64,000 nt of DNA. Origin: Nitrospinia bacterium (GTDB taxonomy: Bacteria; Nitrospinota; Nitrospinia; Nitrospinales; JAJDAT01). This document shows, piece after piece, positions 1 to 10,491 of this stretch. Position 1 is the first letter of the stretch, and every line of letters begins with the position of its first letter. Location: NCBI GenBank assembly GCA_029261715.1, contig JAJDAT010000015.1, positions 1 to 64,000 on the forward strand, in the 5' to 3' direction. A model generated the notes under the pieces. The model was not told the origin of the DNA and ran no database searches. It was given only the letters and a program-made list of their open reading frames with translations. Made by a program: the position numbers and the translations under genes.

Positions 1-288
1 ACCTTACGAAATTCTTAAAGAAAAATTAAAATAGCTGCAGAGTCTGTGAACCCTGTGTGTAAACTGCGAAGCAGTTTTCCACAAGTACACAGACAAAATA
101 AAAAACTGTCAACCTATGTTTGTTTCATCACAAGGATGACATGCGATGGGGATTGCTATAAACCAATTTCACTTTTGTTAAGCAACTAACTTTCCTAACT
201 TAAAGGCAAAGTGGTGGTCGTGGTTTCCTTCGACAGGCTCAGGGCAAGCTTAAGGCTCACCATGACATTCTTTTTTGTTCAGGATGCA

Positions 289-1323
289 CTATAGGCGCTC
301 TTTAAAACCATTTCCCACTTTTTCAAAAGTTTGAGTTGTTCTCGAAGCATTCACACCTAGTTCCGGAGAAATTGTTTCTACATAAACCTCAAACATAGAC
401 GCTTTAGTTATTTTAAAAGAAACTTTATCAATTTTTTGATGAACAGCTTTATATTCATTTATGCTTTTCGCACCAATCTCCCACCCTTTTTCAACTCTTT
501 TAAATTCAAATAAACTCAATTTAGTTTCACATCCAACGCAGACTACAGTTGACTCCGAAGAAGATACGATCCCTATTATATTATTAACACTCCCATTAAA
601 AGCTAAATGGAAAAAACCATAAACTTCTTTTATCGCTTTTGCATTTTTTTTATTTAAAATAGATATAACTATTTCTTCTGCCTTCTTTTCGTCCCATTTC
701 CCAACTATTTTAGTTTCATTCTTTTCTTCATCAACAAGAATTCCAACAATCAGTAAAAAAATGAACACTACAAAAAGCGTCTTTAGTGTTTTTCCTATTA
801 TATTCGCTATAAAACTCTTAGGTTTTTTACCTGGCTTCTTTTTTATTTCAGGGGCATTGAGGCTTTTCTCTTTCTTTTCGTTTGTTTTTTTTTCATGTTT
901 AACTTCGTCATTAGAAGACCAATAAGAGTCATTTATCGACAATTTATCTTTAAGGTCTTCTAATAATTTCTGGAAGTTGGAGGAACTTTCAAAATCTTCT
1001 AAATTTGTCAAATCTGCAGTTTGAATATTCCGGTATCCCATCGGAGGCTTTACATTTTCAATTTTTACTGGAATCAAAACCCCTCGCCCTTTTCCTTCTT
1101 GCGCCTCGTCGTCTACCCAATCTGATTCCAAAGAAGTCTTAGACCAAACAACGATGACACATCTGGCTGACGCTAATTCTTCTCCAATTACTTCACGATA
1201 CTTTTTCCCATTGGGAATACTAGGATCCCACCACACAGAAAATCCTTGACGTTCTAGCGCGTTTGCCAGTTTTTTCACTTTAGGACGGTCTGCGCTCGAA
1301 TAACTAAGAAAAATATCGCTCAT
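289..1323 (-). CDS. TIR domain protein with a transmembrane segment and C-terminal domain of unknown function
   Basis: N-terminus MSDIFLSYSSADRPKVKKLANALERQGFSVWWD...SLESDWVDDEAQEG matches TIR_2 pattern; hydrophobic TM stretch TLFVVFIFLLIVGILV mid-protein. Confidence 0.85.
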   Translation of the reverse strand: MSDIFLSYSSADRPKVKKLANALERQGFSVWWDPSIPNGKKYREVIGEELASARCVIVVWSKTSLESDWVDDEAQEGKGRGVLIPVKIENVKPPMGYRNIQTADLTNLEDFESSSNFQKLLEDLKDKLSINDSYWSSNDEVKHEKKTNEKKEKSLNAPEIKKKPGKKPKSFIANIIGKTLKTLFVVFIFLLIVGILVDEEKNETKIVGKWDEKKAEEIVISILNKKNAKAIKEVYGFFHLAFNGSVNNIIGIVSSSESTVVCVGCETKLSLFEFKRVEKGWEIGAKSINEYKAVHQKIDKVSFKITKASMFEVYVETISPELGVNASRTTQTFEKVGNGFKERL

Positions 1324-1592
1324 TATTAAACTTCAGTATTTTTAAATGGGTAACTTATTTTGAAATAAGTATTAATTCTAAATAAAAAAACATATTATTT
1401 CCACTTTGATTAACAATTATTTCCTATACTAAAAATAAGGAGGAGGCTTTACCTAGATCCTTCGTCACCCTCTGTTAGGGCTCCTCTAGGATGACGTCGA
1501 TTTGGAGTTTTATTTTTACGCTGGATTTTTTTTCCTGCAACCATTGAGCTTCCTTCTTTTATAAATCAACACGAAACATGATAATTGGAAAC

Positions 1593-2204
1593 TTAATCGT
1601 TCCACTTCCAATTGTCGGGATCGTTCATACCGGGTTGCCAGAGGGTTTCTTCTTCTCCCATAACCGCTCCAACCCAACGTCCAAAGACGAACAACGCATC
1701 GGACAACCTATTCACATAGGCCAACACATACGGCCCAATCTCTTCGTCGCGGCTCAATCGCACAATATCTCTTTCCGCTCTTCTGCAAACGGTGCGGCTT
1801 TGATGTAAAAACGAATTGACTATTCCGCCTCCCGGTAAAATAAAGCTTGTTAGCGGCTCTAAATCTTCGTTCATTTCATCAATCACGTTTTCGAGCCACA
1901 AAACGTTGCTCTCTTTTAATGTGAGGTCTTCTTCTTTTTTGAAGTCGGGTTTTGTTGCCAGCTCCGCGCCCACATCGAACAGTCTTTGCTGAACATTCGC
2001 TAAAATCAGATCAAATTTATCGCGCTTAACAGACTCTTCTTTTTGGGAGTTGAAATGTCTGACCAATCCGATAATGCTGTTTAACTCGTCGATGGTTCCA
2101 TAAGATTCGATCCTGGGGTGATCTTTTCCTATACGACCTCCTCTACCCAATCCCGTTTCGCCCGCATCGCCGGTTTTTGTATATACTTTATTGATATTAA
2201 ACAA
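1593..2204 (-). CDS. PduO-type cob(I)alamin adenosyltransferase
   Basis: KVYTKTGDAGETGLGRGGRIGKDHPRIESYGTIDELNS...CRRAERDIVRLSRDE...YVNRLSDALFVFGRW: PduO-type ATR signature. Confidence 0.95.
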   Translation of the reverse strand: MFNINKVYTKTGDAGETGLGRGGRIGKDHPRIESYGTIDELNSIIGLVRHFNSQKEESVKRDKFDLILANVQQRLFDVGAELATKPDFKKEEDLTLKESNVLWLENVIDEMNEDLEPLTSFILPGGGIVNSFLHQSRTVCRRAERDIVRLSRDEEIGPYVLAYVNRLSDALFVFGRWVGAVMGEEETLWQPGMNDPDNWKWND

Positions 2205-2350
2205 GTTGCGTCTCCTAAACAGTTTCCCCCTTATTCCCCGCTAGTTTGCGGGAGAATTAAACCTTGACTCATGCGTCCATTCTGTTAAGATTGTGACAAA
2301 TTTGAAGGAAGTTTCTAGATTAAATATAAGGAAATTTCCAATAAGAATCT

Positions 2351-2380
2351 CTTTAAAACAGTCCTGCGAGATTGTTAAGG
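2351..2380 (+). promoter_or_regulatory. Candidate PyrR-binding RNA loop (anti-antiterminator)
   Basis: CUUU-AA-AACAGUC-CUGCGA-GAUUGUU-AAGG folds as 4-bp lower stem, purine bulge, 7-bp upper stem and hexaloop CUGCGA (fits CNGNGA); located 105 bp upstream of the pyrR ATG. Confidence 0.8.
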
Positions 2381-2413
2381 ATCTTACCAAGAATGGAACA
2401 AGATAATTCTATC

Positions 2414-2452
2414 ACCTCCTCCTGCGCTTAAACAATGAGGGGGTATTTTTTT
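2414..2452 (+). terminator. Intrinsic terminator/attenuator in the pyrR leader
   Basis: ACCTCCTC (2414-2421) / GAGGGGGT (2437-2444) 8-bp stem with one G-U, followed by ATTTTTTT and a second T run. Confidence 0.8.
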
Positions 2453-2484
2453 GCCTTTTTTTGGTTCCTTCCTGCAATAACACT

Positions 2485-3021
2485 ATGAACCCAGTTGTTC
2501 TAAATTCACAGCAAATTTCTAGAGCTATCAGCCGAATCGCTCATGAAATTGTCGAAAAAAATTCGGGTTGCGATAATTTGGCTCTCGTAGGTATACGGAC
2601 TCGGGGGGTTCCATTTGCCAAACGCCTGCAAGCTAAAATCAAATCGATTGAAAACGTCACTCTCCAACTGGGGATACTAGATATTACCCTATATCGGGAC
2701 GACATCCAAACGGGAAGATCACATCCAGAAATTAGAAGCACTGAAATCCCCTTCCCAGTGGAAGAAACTAAAATTGTATTGTGCGACGACGTTCTATTCA
2801 CTGGCAGAACAATCCGAGCCGCTATCGACGAATTGATGGATTTTGGAAGACCCGCAGGAGTGCAACTGGCGACCTTGATTGATCGCGGTCACAGAGAACT
2901 ACCTATTCGCCCTGATTATGTCGGCAAAAATATTCCGACCAGTAAATCACAATTGATCAAAGTTAGACTTAATGAAGAGGACGGAGAAGATCAAGTTATT
3001 TTGGTCGACGCCCCACAGTAA
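2485..3021 (+). CDS. pyrR: Bifunctional pyr operon regulator/uracil phosphoribosyltransferase
   Basis: ISRAISRIAHEIVEKNSGCDNLALVGIRTRGVPFAKRL...VILCDDVLFTGRTIRAAIDEL (PRPP motif) ...LPIRPDYVGKNIPTS; ATG at 2485 preferred over the TTG at 2461. Confidence 0.96.
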   Translation: MNPVVLNSQQISRAISRIAHEIVEKNSGCDNLALVGIRTRGVPFAKRLQAKIKSIENVTLQLGILDITLYRDDIQTGRSHPEIRSTEIPFPVEETKIVLCDDVLFTGRTIRAAIDELMDFGRPAGVQLATLIDRGHRELPIRPDYVGKNIPTSKSQLIKVRLNEEDGEDQVILVDAPQ

Positions 3022-3027
3022 TACTTT

Positions 3028-3963
3028 ATGCAATATTCCCAAAAACATCTGCTAGGAATCAAGGGGTTGTCAAAAGAAGACATCCTGGCCGTATTGAACG
3101 CGGCAGATACCTTTAAGGTTTATACTCAGAGGGATATTAAGAAAGTTCCTACTCTGCGCGGCAGAACTATCATCAATATGTTTTTCGAGCCTAGCACTCG
3201 CACCCGAACCTCTTTTGAGATCGCCGGTAAACGAATGAGCGCCGACGTTATAAACATTGCTGGTTCGTCCAGTAGCGTGGTTAAAGGCGAAACGCTAGTC
3301 GACACGGTTAAGAACTTAGAGGCGATGAACTGCGATATCTTGATCATCCGCCACGGTGAAGCGGGAGCGGCAGAATTGGCCGCGCGTCATTTGAGCAACC
3401 CTGTCATAAACGCTGGCGACGGTTACCACGAGCATCCGACTCAGGCTCTTTTGGATTTAATGACTATCCGCGAACATAAACAAGAACTAGAAGGGCAAAA
3501 AGTCACAATCGTTGGCGATATTGCGCATAGTCGCGTGGCCCGTTCCAATATTTACGCGATGAAAACTTTAGGAATGGACGTTTCGGTGGTTGGACCTCCG
3601 ACTATGATCCCTGCCGACATGGAAAAAATGGGCGTTAAAGTTTTCCATAATTTAGAAAAGGGTATTAAGGATGCGGATGTTATAATGATGCTCCGCATTC
3701 AGATGGAGAGACAAAACAAAACTTTTTTCCCTACACTGCGTGAATATTCAAATTTATTCGGCCTGAACCTCCAGAAATTAAAAAAAGCAAAGAAAGACGT
3801 TCTTATCCTGCATCCGGGTCCGGTAAACAGGGGGATAGAAATTTCTACCGACGTGATCGACGGCCCTCACTCCGTAATATTGAATCAAGTAACCAATGGA
3901 GTGGCGATAAGAATGGCTCTCATGTATCTACTATTAGGATTGAGCGATGAAACTGTTAATTAA
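3028..3963 (+). CDS. pyrB: Aspartate carbamoyltransferase catalytic subunit
   Basis: FFEPSTRTRTSFEIAGKRM, HPTQALLDLMTI, HPGPVNRGIEI. Confidence 0.97.
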   Translation: MQYSQKHLLGIKGLSKEDILAVLNAADTFKVYTQRDIKKVPTLRGRTIINMFFEPSTRTRTSFEIAGKRMSADVINIAGSSSSVVKGETLVDTVKNLEAMNCDILIIRHGEAGAAELAARHLSNPVINAGDGYHEHPTQALLDLMTIREHKQELEGQKVTIVGDIAHSRVARSNIYAMKTLGMDVSVVGPPTMIPADMEKMGVKVFHNLEKGIKDADVIMMLRIQMERQNKTFFPTLREYSNLFGLNLQKLKKAKKDVLILHPGPVNRGIEISTDVIDGPHSVILNQVTNGVAIRMALMYLLLGLSDETVN

Positions 3964-5236
3964 AAACGGTCGAGTTATAGACCCGGCTTCTGGCATCAAT
4001 GAAGAACGCGACGTTCTCATCGAAAAAGGCAAAATTGCCGCTGTCGAAAAGAAAGGCTCTATTTCCGAAAGCTCTTTAGATGGAGCTAAAATAATAGACG
4101 CCAACGGCTGTGTTGTCGCTCCAGGGTTTATCGATATGCACGTCCACTTTCGCGAACCTGGTTTTGAATATAAAGAAACCATTGAATCGGGAGCTGAGTC
4201 TGCCGCCGCTGGAGGATTCACCACCGTTGCGGTGATGCCAAACACCAATCCGGTTAACGACGTTCGGTCGATCACTGAGATGATTGTTAGCATCGCGAAA
4301 GCAAAAGCTATCGTGAATATTTTACCGATTGGCGCGATCACTAAAGGACTCAAAGGAGAAACGCTCACTGAAATGGCTGACCTAAAGGAAGCGGGAGCGG
4401 TCGCTTTTTCCGACGATGGTATGCCTGTCTCTAGCAATGAAATAATGCGCCGGGCTTTGGAATACAGCCACATGCTTGATCTTCCTCTCATTCAACACAG
4501 CGAAATGAAAGACCTCACCGCAGGCGGCTGTATGAATGAGAGTATCGTTTCAACGGAACTTGGTCTTGGCGGGATGCCGCGCGAAGCGGAAGACATCATG
4601 GTTTACCGCGATATATCCTTATTGCCCCGCACGAAGGGACGGTTGCATGTCGCGCATATCAGTAGTGGCAACTCGGTTGAGTTGGTTCGTCAGGCAAAAG
4701 CCAAGGGGCTGCCCGTAACTTGCGAAGTGGCTCCTCATCATTTCATCTTAACGGATGAATGCGTTCGTGGTTACGACACCAATACTAAAATGAGTCCTCC
4801 TTTAAGAGAACAATGGGATATCGATATGATTAAAGAAGGTTTGCGCGACGACACTATCGATATTATCGCAACCGATCATGCTCCTCACGATACCGTCGAT
4901 AAGGAAGTGGAATACGCTAAAGCCTGTTTTGGAATTGTGGGTCTCGAAACCGCCCTCCCCTTAACAATGAAGTTAGTCGATGAAGGAGTTCTCACTTTAG
5001 AAAAAGCGGTCGAAAAGCTGACGATAACTCCGGCTAAATTATTCGACCTGGACAAGGGAACTTTAAAACCTGGAAGCGTAGCGGACGTAGTTATATTCGA
5101 TCCTGAAAAAGCTTATAAGATAAATGCGGCGGAGTTTAAATCTAAAAGTAAAAATACCCCTTTTGATGGCTGGGATGTGAAAGGGCAAATCGTCCATACA
5201 TTAGTGCAAGGCAAAATTGTTTATTCAAACACCTAA
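3947..5236 (+). CDS. pyrC: Dihydroorotase
   Basis: GFIDMHVHFREPGFEYKETIESG, TCEVAPHHFILTDE, ATDHAPH; overlaps the pyrB end. Confidence 0.97.
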   Translation: MKLLIKNGRVIDPASGINEERDVLIEKGKIAAVEKKGSISESSLDGAKIIDANGCVVAPGFIDMHVHFREPGFEYKETIESGAESAAAGGFTTVAVMPNTNPVNDVRSITEMIVSIAKAKAIVNILPIGAITKGLKGETLTEMADLKEAGAVAFSDDGMPVSSNEIMRRALEYSHMLDLPLIQHSEMKDLTAGGCMNESIVSTELGLGGMPREAEDIMVYRDISLLPRTKGRLHVAHISSGNSVELVRQAKAKGLPVTCEVAPHHFILTDECVRGYDTNTKMSPPLREQWDIDMIKEGLRDDTIDIIATDHAPHDTVDKEVEYAKACFGIVGLETALPLTMKLVDEGVLTLEKAVEKLTITPAKLFDLDKGTLKPGSVADVVIFDPEKAYKINAAEFKSKSKNTPFDGWDVKGQIVHTLVQGKIVYSNT

Positions 5237-5251
5237 TCAACTGATCAAACT

Positions 5252-6388
5252 ATGAAAGCTAAATTAGCTCTGGCAGACGGTAGAATTTTTGAAGGCGAGT
5301 CCTTTGGGGCTTCCGGGCAAGCGGAAGGCGAAGCTGTGTTCAACACCAGCATGATGGGATATCAGGAAGTCTTGACTGATCCCTCCTATAGAGGACAAAT
5401 GGTTGTGATGACATATCCGTTAATTGGAAATTATGGCATTAATCCTGAAGACTTCGAATCCGATAAGCCACACCTTTCTGCTTTTATCATTAAAGAGTTA
5501 AGTTCAATTCCCAGCAGTTGGCGTTCTACCGAAACTTTAGACGAGTTTCTTAAAAAACACAATATTATGGGAATTCAAGGAATAGACACAAGAGCGTTGA
5601 CTCGCCACATACGGGAAGCTGGAGCGCAACAGGCCGTGCTATCTACCGAATCTATTTCTGACGAAGAGTTAGTCCAATTGGCTAAAAAATCTCCAAGTAT
5701 CGTTGGGCAAGATTTGGTCAAGGAAGTGACCTGCTCCGAACCTTATACTTGGAACGAAGGAGAATGGGATGTTGCATCCGGTTACTCTAAAACTAGTTCT
5801 CAAAACCAATCCAAGCCTCTAAACATAATCGCTTATGACTTGGGTATAAAACGAAATATCTTGAGAAACTTTTTTCAACTAGGTTGCAAAGTCAAAGTTG
5901 TTCCGGCATCGACTTCGGCAGAAACTGTTTTAAGCGAAAATCCCGACGGCGTGTTTATTTCAAACGGTCCTGGCGATCCTGAAGGAGTTCCTTACGTCAT
6001 AGAAACGGTTCGTAATCTTATCGGTAAAGTTCCTATTTTTGGAATTTGCCTTGGGCATCAAATCATTAATTTAGCTTTGGGCGGCAAAACCTTTAAGTTG
6101 AGATTTGGTCATCATGGCGGCAACCAACCCGTTATTGACTTAAAATCAAAAAAAGTAGAAATCACTTCTCAAAACCATTGCTTCGCCGTTGCCTCGCCTC
6201 CTACTAACGAAGACGTAGAGGTAACAACTATTAATTTAAACGACCAAACTGTTGAAGGAATAAGGCATAAAAAACTACCGGTTTTTTCAGTGCAATATCA
6301 TCCTGAAGCTTCTCCTGGCCCTCATGATTCTTCTCACCTGTTTGAAGAATTCATCCAATTTCTGAAGGAAAATCATGCTCCAAGATAG
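5252..6388 (+). CDS. carA: Carbamoyl-phosphate synthase small subunit
   Basis: FNTSMMGYQEVLTDPSYRGQ, GICLGHQIINLALGGKTFKLRFGHHGGNQPV, QYHPEASPGPHD. Confidence 0.97.
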   Translation: MKAKLALADGRIFEGESFGASGQAEGEAVFNTSMMGYQEVLTDPSYRGQMVVMTYPLIGNYGINPEDFESDKPHLSAFIIKELSSIPSSWRSTETLDEFLKKHNIMGIQGIDTRALTRHIREAGAQQAVLSTESISDEELVQLAKKSPSIVGQDLVKEVTCSEPYTWNEGEWDVASGYSKTSSQNQSKPLNIIAYDLGIKRNILRNFFQLGCKVKVVPASTSAETVLSENPDGVFISNGPGDPEGVPYVIETVRNLIGKVPIFGICLGHQIINLALGGKTFKLRFGHHGGNQPVIDLKSKKVEITSQNHCFAVASPPTNEDVEVTTINLNDQTVEGIRHKKLPVFSVQYHPEASPGPHDSSHLFEEFIQFLKENHAPR

Positions 6389-7247
6389 CGTCGAAAAAGT
6401 AATCGAATTCGCCGCCGGACCTTATTGCGCGGATGAAATAAAAGACGCCAAGGCGGAGTATAGCGAAATTCTAGGAAACATTTTTTCCGACGACGAATCT
6501 TTCGATAGCCGAATGGCCTCTTTTTTAGAATGGTACGTCTTTGATAGAAACCTTAAGGCAACTGGCACTCCTCCTATTTCGGTCTATATAAAACACCACC
6601 TTCAAGATTGGCCAGAAGAAACGCAAAGCTATTTTCGCTCTTTTGAGAAAAATGTTCACGGATTGTTTCTCGTAAAAAAACCAATGAAGGGGAGCGTTTT
6701 AGCCATCAATTTGTTCGACAAAATTAAATACAAAGTCGAAGATCCTCAGAGCGAGATGATTTTTAGAAAAAACGATATCTTCGAAGGTCGCGCAATTCCT
6801 TTTTCAGATGGAAATCGTTTTACAGGAACCTATTGTTTTCATCCCCAGCAAACCTCAAAGTTCATTAAAAACCAGATTGAAAAAATTGTAAAAGAACGAG
6901 AGGCTTGGGAAACTCAAATAAAAAGATTGAACTCAGACTTGAACAAGTTGGACTCAAAAATCACAAAATTTACGGTTAAATCAGAACGTCTTTCAAATAA
7001 AATCGAATCGGCAAAATCAGAAGCCAAAAAATCGGTTCTTGAAAATGAAAGAAAAGAAGTTGAATCGGAAAAAATAGATTTAGAAGTTCTTAGACCTCCG
7101 CTTCGCGACGAATTGGATAATATCGAAACTAAAAAACTCGGAATTGAAATTCCACTATTACAAAAGAAACTCATGCATCAATTGTCTTTTATGAACCTGC
7201 GTTGGGAACGATCGCGTCAGATTGATCTCAAGGATATTTACAAGTAA
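6375..7247 (+). CDS. Hypothetical protein with C-terminal coiled coil, between carA and carB
   Basis: ATG inside the carA 3' end and stop 2 nt before carB; charged heptad-like region ([28 protein letters not shown]...); no family recognised. Confidence 0.85.
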   Translation: MLQDSVEKVIEFAAGPYCADEIKDAKAEYSEILGNIFSDDESFDSRMASFLEWYVFDRNLKATGTPPISVYIKHHLQDWPEETQSYFRSFEKNVHGLFLVKKPMKGSVLAINLFDKIKYKVEDPQSEMIFRKNDIFEGRAIPFSDGNRFTGTYCFHPQQTSKFIKNQIEKIVKEREAWETQIKRLNSDLNKLDSKITKFTVKSERLSNKIESAKSEAKKSVLENERKEVESEKIDLEVLRPPLRDELDNIETKKLGIEIPLLQKKLMHQLSFMNLRWERSRQIDLKDIYK

Positions 7248-7249
7248 AA

Positions 7250-10200
7250 ATGCCTAAACGAACGGATATTAAAAAAATTCTTTTGATAGGTTCAGGCCCT
7301 ATCGTCATAGGTCAAGCCTGCGAATTCGATTACTCGGGAACTCAAGCCTGCAAGTCTTTAAAGGAAGAGGGATATGAGGTCATCCTCATTAATAGTAATC
7401 CCGCGACGATCATGACCGACCCTGAGTTTGCCGATCGTACCTACATTGAACCCGTCGATCCGGCCACTGTCGAAAAAATTATTGCGAAAGAAAGACCAGA
7501 CGCTATTTTGCCTACCATAGGCGGGCAAACAGGTTTAAACACTACATTAGCGTTAGCGGAAAATGGCGTCCTCGAAAAATATGGCGTGGAGTTAATCGGC
7601 GCGAAAGTCGACTCGATTAAAAAATCAGAAGACCGCAACCTTTTTAAACAGGCTATGATTTCTATCGGTCAAAAGGTGCTTCCAAGCGGCCACGCACATA
7701 GTCTGGAAGAGGCATTAGAGATTGTTAAAGAAACGGGATTCCCAGCTATTATTAGACCATCGTTTACTTTGGGTGGAACGGGAGCGAGCATCGCTCACAG
7801 TCCTGATGAGTATGAAGAACTCATTTTAAACGCTCTTAAATCCAGCCCAATTAATGAAGTGTTGGTTGAAAAATCTGTTGTCGGCTGGAAAGAGTTTGAA
7901 TTAGAAGTGATGCGTGATCTTCGCGACAACGTAGTCATCATTTGTTCCATAGAAAACTTAGATCCCATGGGTGTCCATACCGGCGATAGCATTACCGTCG
8001 CGCCCGCGCAAACTCTGACAGATAAAGAATATCAAATCATGCGAAACGCCGCGATCGACATCATTAGAGAAATCGGAGTCGATACGGGTGGGTCCAATAT
8101 TCAGTTCGCCACGGATCCAGAAACTGGCGATATGATTGTCATTGAAATGAACCCACGCGTTTCTAGAAGCTCCGCGCTTGCTTCTAAAGCTACTGGTTTC
8201 CCCATCGCCAAAATTGCGGCAAAGCTGGCCGTCGGTTTAACTTTAGACGAAATCCCTAATGATATTACGCGCGAAACCCCTGCTTCTTTTGAGCCCACAT
8301 TAGATTACTGTATTGTTAAAGTTCCGCGATTCACATTTGAAAAGTTTTTCAAAACCGATCAAACGTTAACGACACAAATGAAATCGGTTGGCGAAGTTAT
8401 GTCAATCGGCAGAACGTTTAAAGAAGCTCTCCAAAAATCATTGCGGTCGTTGGAAATTGGCTCCTATGGCTTGGAAGAAAATCCCGCCTGGAAGCTTTCT
8501 GGCCTTGAAAAAGAAGACCAACAAACTCAGCTTAAAAAACTTTTAGCTTCTCCACATTGGGAAAGGCTTTGGCATTTAGCCACTTCTATAAGAAAAGGAA
8601 TTTCCCTTGAGGAATTAAACCGCATTACTTTTGTCGATCCCTGGTTTTTGCATCATCTTAAAGAAATCATTGATCAGGAAGAGGAAATTAAAAATTCCGG
8701 TTTAAACAAAGACACTTTGAGAAAAGCCAAGAAGAATGGTTTCTCGGATATATATTTATCAAAACTTCTTGGCCTAAGCGAAAACGAGATTGTCGAAAAG
8801 AGAAAACAGGAAAATATTAGACCCGTATTTAAACGAGTCGACACCTGCGCCGCCGAGTTTGAAGCTCACACTCCTTATCTATATTCTACATATGAAGACG
8901 AGTGCGAAGCCAATCCGACAGACAGACAAAAAATAATGATTCTAGGCGGTGGTCCCAATCGCATTGGACAAGGCATTGAGTTTGATTACTGTTGTGTCCA
9001 TGCGGCATTTGCGCTGAAAGAAGATGGTTACGAAACCATAATGGTTAACTGCAATCCTGAAACCGTGAGCACTGATTACGATACTTCCGACAGGCTCTAT
9101 TTTGAACCCGTCACATTTGAAGATGTCGTTCACATCGTTGAAAAAGAAAAACCCAAAGGCGTGATCGTCCAATTTGGAGGACAAACCCCATTAAAGCTGG
9201 CGTTAGCTTTAAAGAAAGCGGGAGTCCCTATATTAGGCACCAGCCCAGAAGATATTGACCGAGCGGAAGACAGAAAACTTTTTAAAGAAGTTTTAAATAA
9301 GCTTTCTTTAACCCAACCTGAAAACGACACCGCAACTTCTTTAGAAGAAGCGGTCAAGATTGCCGAAAACCTGGGCTATCCTGTTGTTGTTCGCCCTTCT
9401 TACGTCCTCGGCGGAAGAGCGATGGAGATTGTTTACAACACCGAGAGGCTTAACTTTTACATGAATCATGCTGTGGACGCTTCGCCCGAACATCCTATCT
9501 TGATCGATAAGTTTTTGGATAACGCTACGGAAGTGGATGTTGACGCTATTTGCGATGGCAATGAAGTTGTTATAGGCGGAGTCATGCAACATATAGAAAA
9601 GGCCGGAATCCATTCAGGAGATAGCGCATGTTCCCTACCGCCTTTTTCTCTTTCCAAGCCTTTAATTGAAGAAATAAAAGTTCAAACAGAAGCTCTCGCT
9701 AAAGAATTGAACGTGATTGGTTTACTCAATATTCAATTCGCAATTAAGGATGAAGAGATTTTTATTTTAGAAGTGAATCCAAGAGCCTCGCGAACGGTCC
9801 CATTTGTAAGTAAAGCGATTGGTAGACCATTAGCTAAACTAGCCGCTCAAGTAATGGCTGGGAAAAGCCTTAAAGAATTAGGTTTCACAAAAGAAATAGT
9901 TCCAGACTATATATCCATCAAAGAATCGGTCTTCCCATTCATCAAATTTTCAAACGTGGACGTTTTGCTTGGACCGGAAATGAAATCCACAGGCGAGGTT
10001 ATGGGGATAGATAATTCTTTTGGACGAGCGTTTGCTAAAGCCCAAATTGCGACTGGCCTCAACCTTCCGGAAAAAGGAACGGCCTTTATTAGCGTTAAAG
10101 ACGACGACAAACCCGCCGCTCTTGCTATTGCCAAACAATTGCGCGAAATGAGTTTCAACTTAGTGGCTACGAGTGGAACTGCGGATTACCTTTCCAAAGC

Positions 10201-10474
10201 GGGCTTAAAAGTCGCGTCAATCAATAAATTCAAAGAAGGTTCTCCGCATATTGTAGAAGCGGTAGAAAAAGGCGAGGCGGATATTGTTATAAATACGGTT
10301 TTTGGTCCGCAAGCTATTGAAGATTCGTTCACGCTGAGAAGAACTAGTTTAACCCACAATCTTCCTTACTACACAACCATCGCGGGAGCGGAAGCTATGC
10401 TAGAAGCCTTGAAGGAAACGCGAAATAATCCGCTTACGGTCACTTCTCTTCAAGATAGGTTGGGTCTAAAGTAA
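7250..10474 (+). CDS. carB: Carbamoyl-phosphate synthase large subunit
   Basis: [34 protein letters not shown]... two ATP-grasp halves plus MGS-like C-terminus; 1074 aa. Confidence 0.98.
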   Translation: MPKRTDIKKILLIGSGPIVIGQACEFDYSGTQACKSLKEEGYEVILINSNPATIMTDPEFADRTYIEPVDPATVEKIIAKERPDAILPTIGGQTGLNTTLALAENGVLEKYGVELIGAKVDSIKKSEDRNLFKQAMISIGQKVLPSGHAHSLEEALEIVKETGFPAIIRPSFTLGGTGASIAHSPDEYEELILNALKSSPINEVLVEKSVVGWKEFELEVMRDLRDNVVIICSIENLDPMGVHTGDSITVAPAQTLTDKEYQIMRNAAIDIIREIGVDTGGSNIQFATDPETGDMIVIEMNPRVSRSSALASKATGFPIAKIAAKLAVGLTLDEIPNDITRETPASFEPTLDYCIVKVPRFTFEKFFKTDQTLTTQMKSVGEVMSIGRTFKEALQKSLRSLEIGSYGLEENPAWKLSGLEKEDQQTQLKKLLASPHWERLWHLATSIRKGISLEELNRITFVDPWFLHHLKEIIDQEEEIKNSGLNKDTLRKAKKNGFSDIYLSKLLGLSENEIVEKRKQENIRPVFKRVDTCAAEFEAHTPYLYSTYEDECEANPTDRQKIMILGGGPNRIGQGIEFDYCCVHAAFALKEDGYETIMVNCNPETVSTDYDTSDRLYFEPVTFEDVVHIVEKEKPKGVIVQFGGQTPLKLALALKKAGVPILGTSPEDIDRAEDRKLFKEVLNKLSLTQPENDTATSLEEAVKIAENLGYPVVVRPSYVLGGRAMEIVYNTERLNFYMNHAVDASPEHPILIDKFLDNATEVDVDAICDGNEVVIGGVMQHIEKAGIHSGDSACSLPPFSLSKPLIEEIKVQTEALAKELNVIGLLNIQFAIKDEEIFILEVNPRASRTVPFVSKAIGRPLAKLAAQVMAGKSLKELGFTKEIVPDYISIKESVFPFIKFSNVDVLLGPEMKSTGEVMGIDNSFGRAFAKAQIATGLNLPEKGTAFISVKDDDKPAALAIAKQLREMSFNLVATSGTADYLSKAGLKVASINKFKEGSPHIVEAVEKGEADIVINTVFGPQAIEDSFTLRRTSLTHNLPYYTTIAGAEAMLEALKETRNNPLTVTSLQDRLGLK

Positions 10475-10491
10475 GCTTTAGGCCAAAAGGA

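Noticed and set aside
3934-4491. 185-aa minus-strand ORF
   Set aside because: Fully antisense to pyrC (and the pyrB end); composition typical of a shadow ORF, no recognisable domain
7441-10158. Several 62-90 aa minus-strand ORFs inside carB
   Set aside because: Antisense shadows of a strongly supported 1074-aa gene
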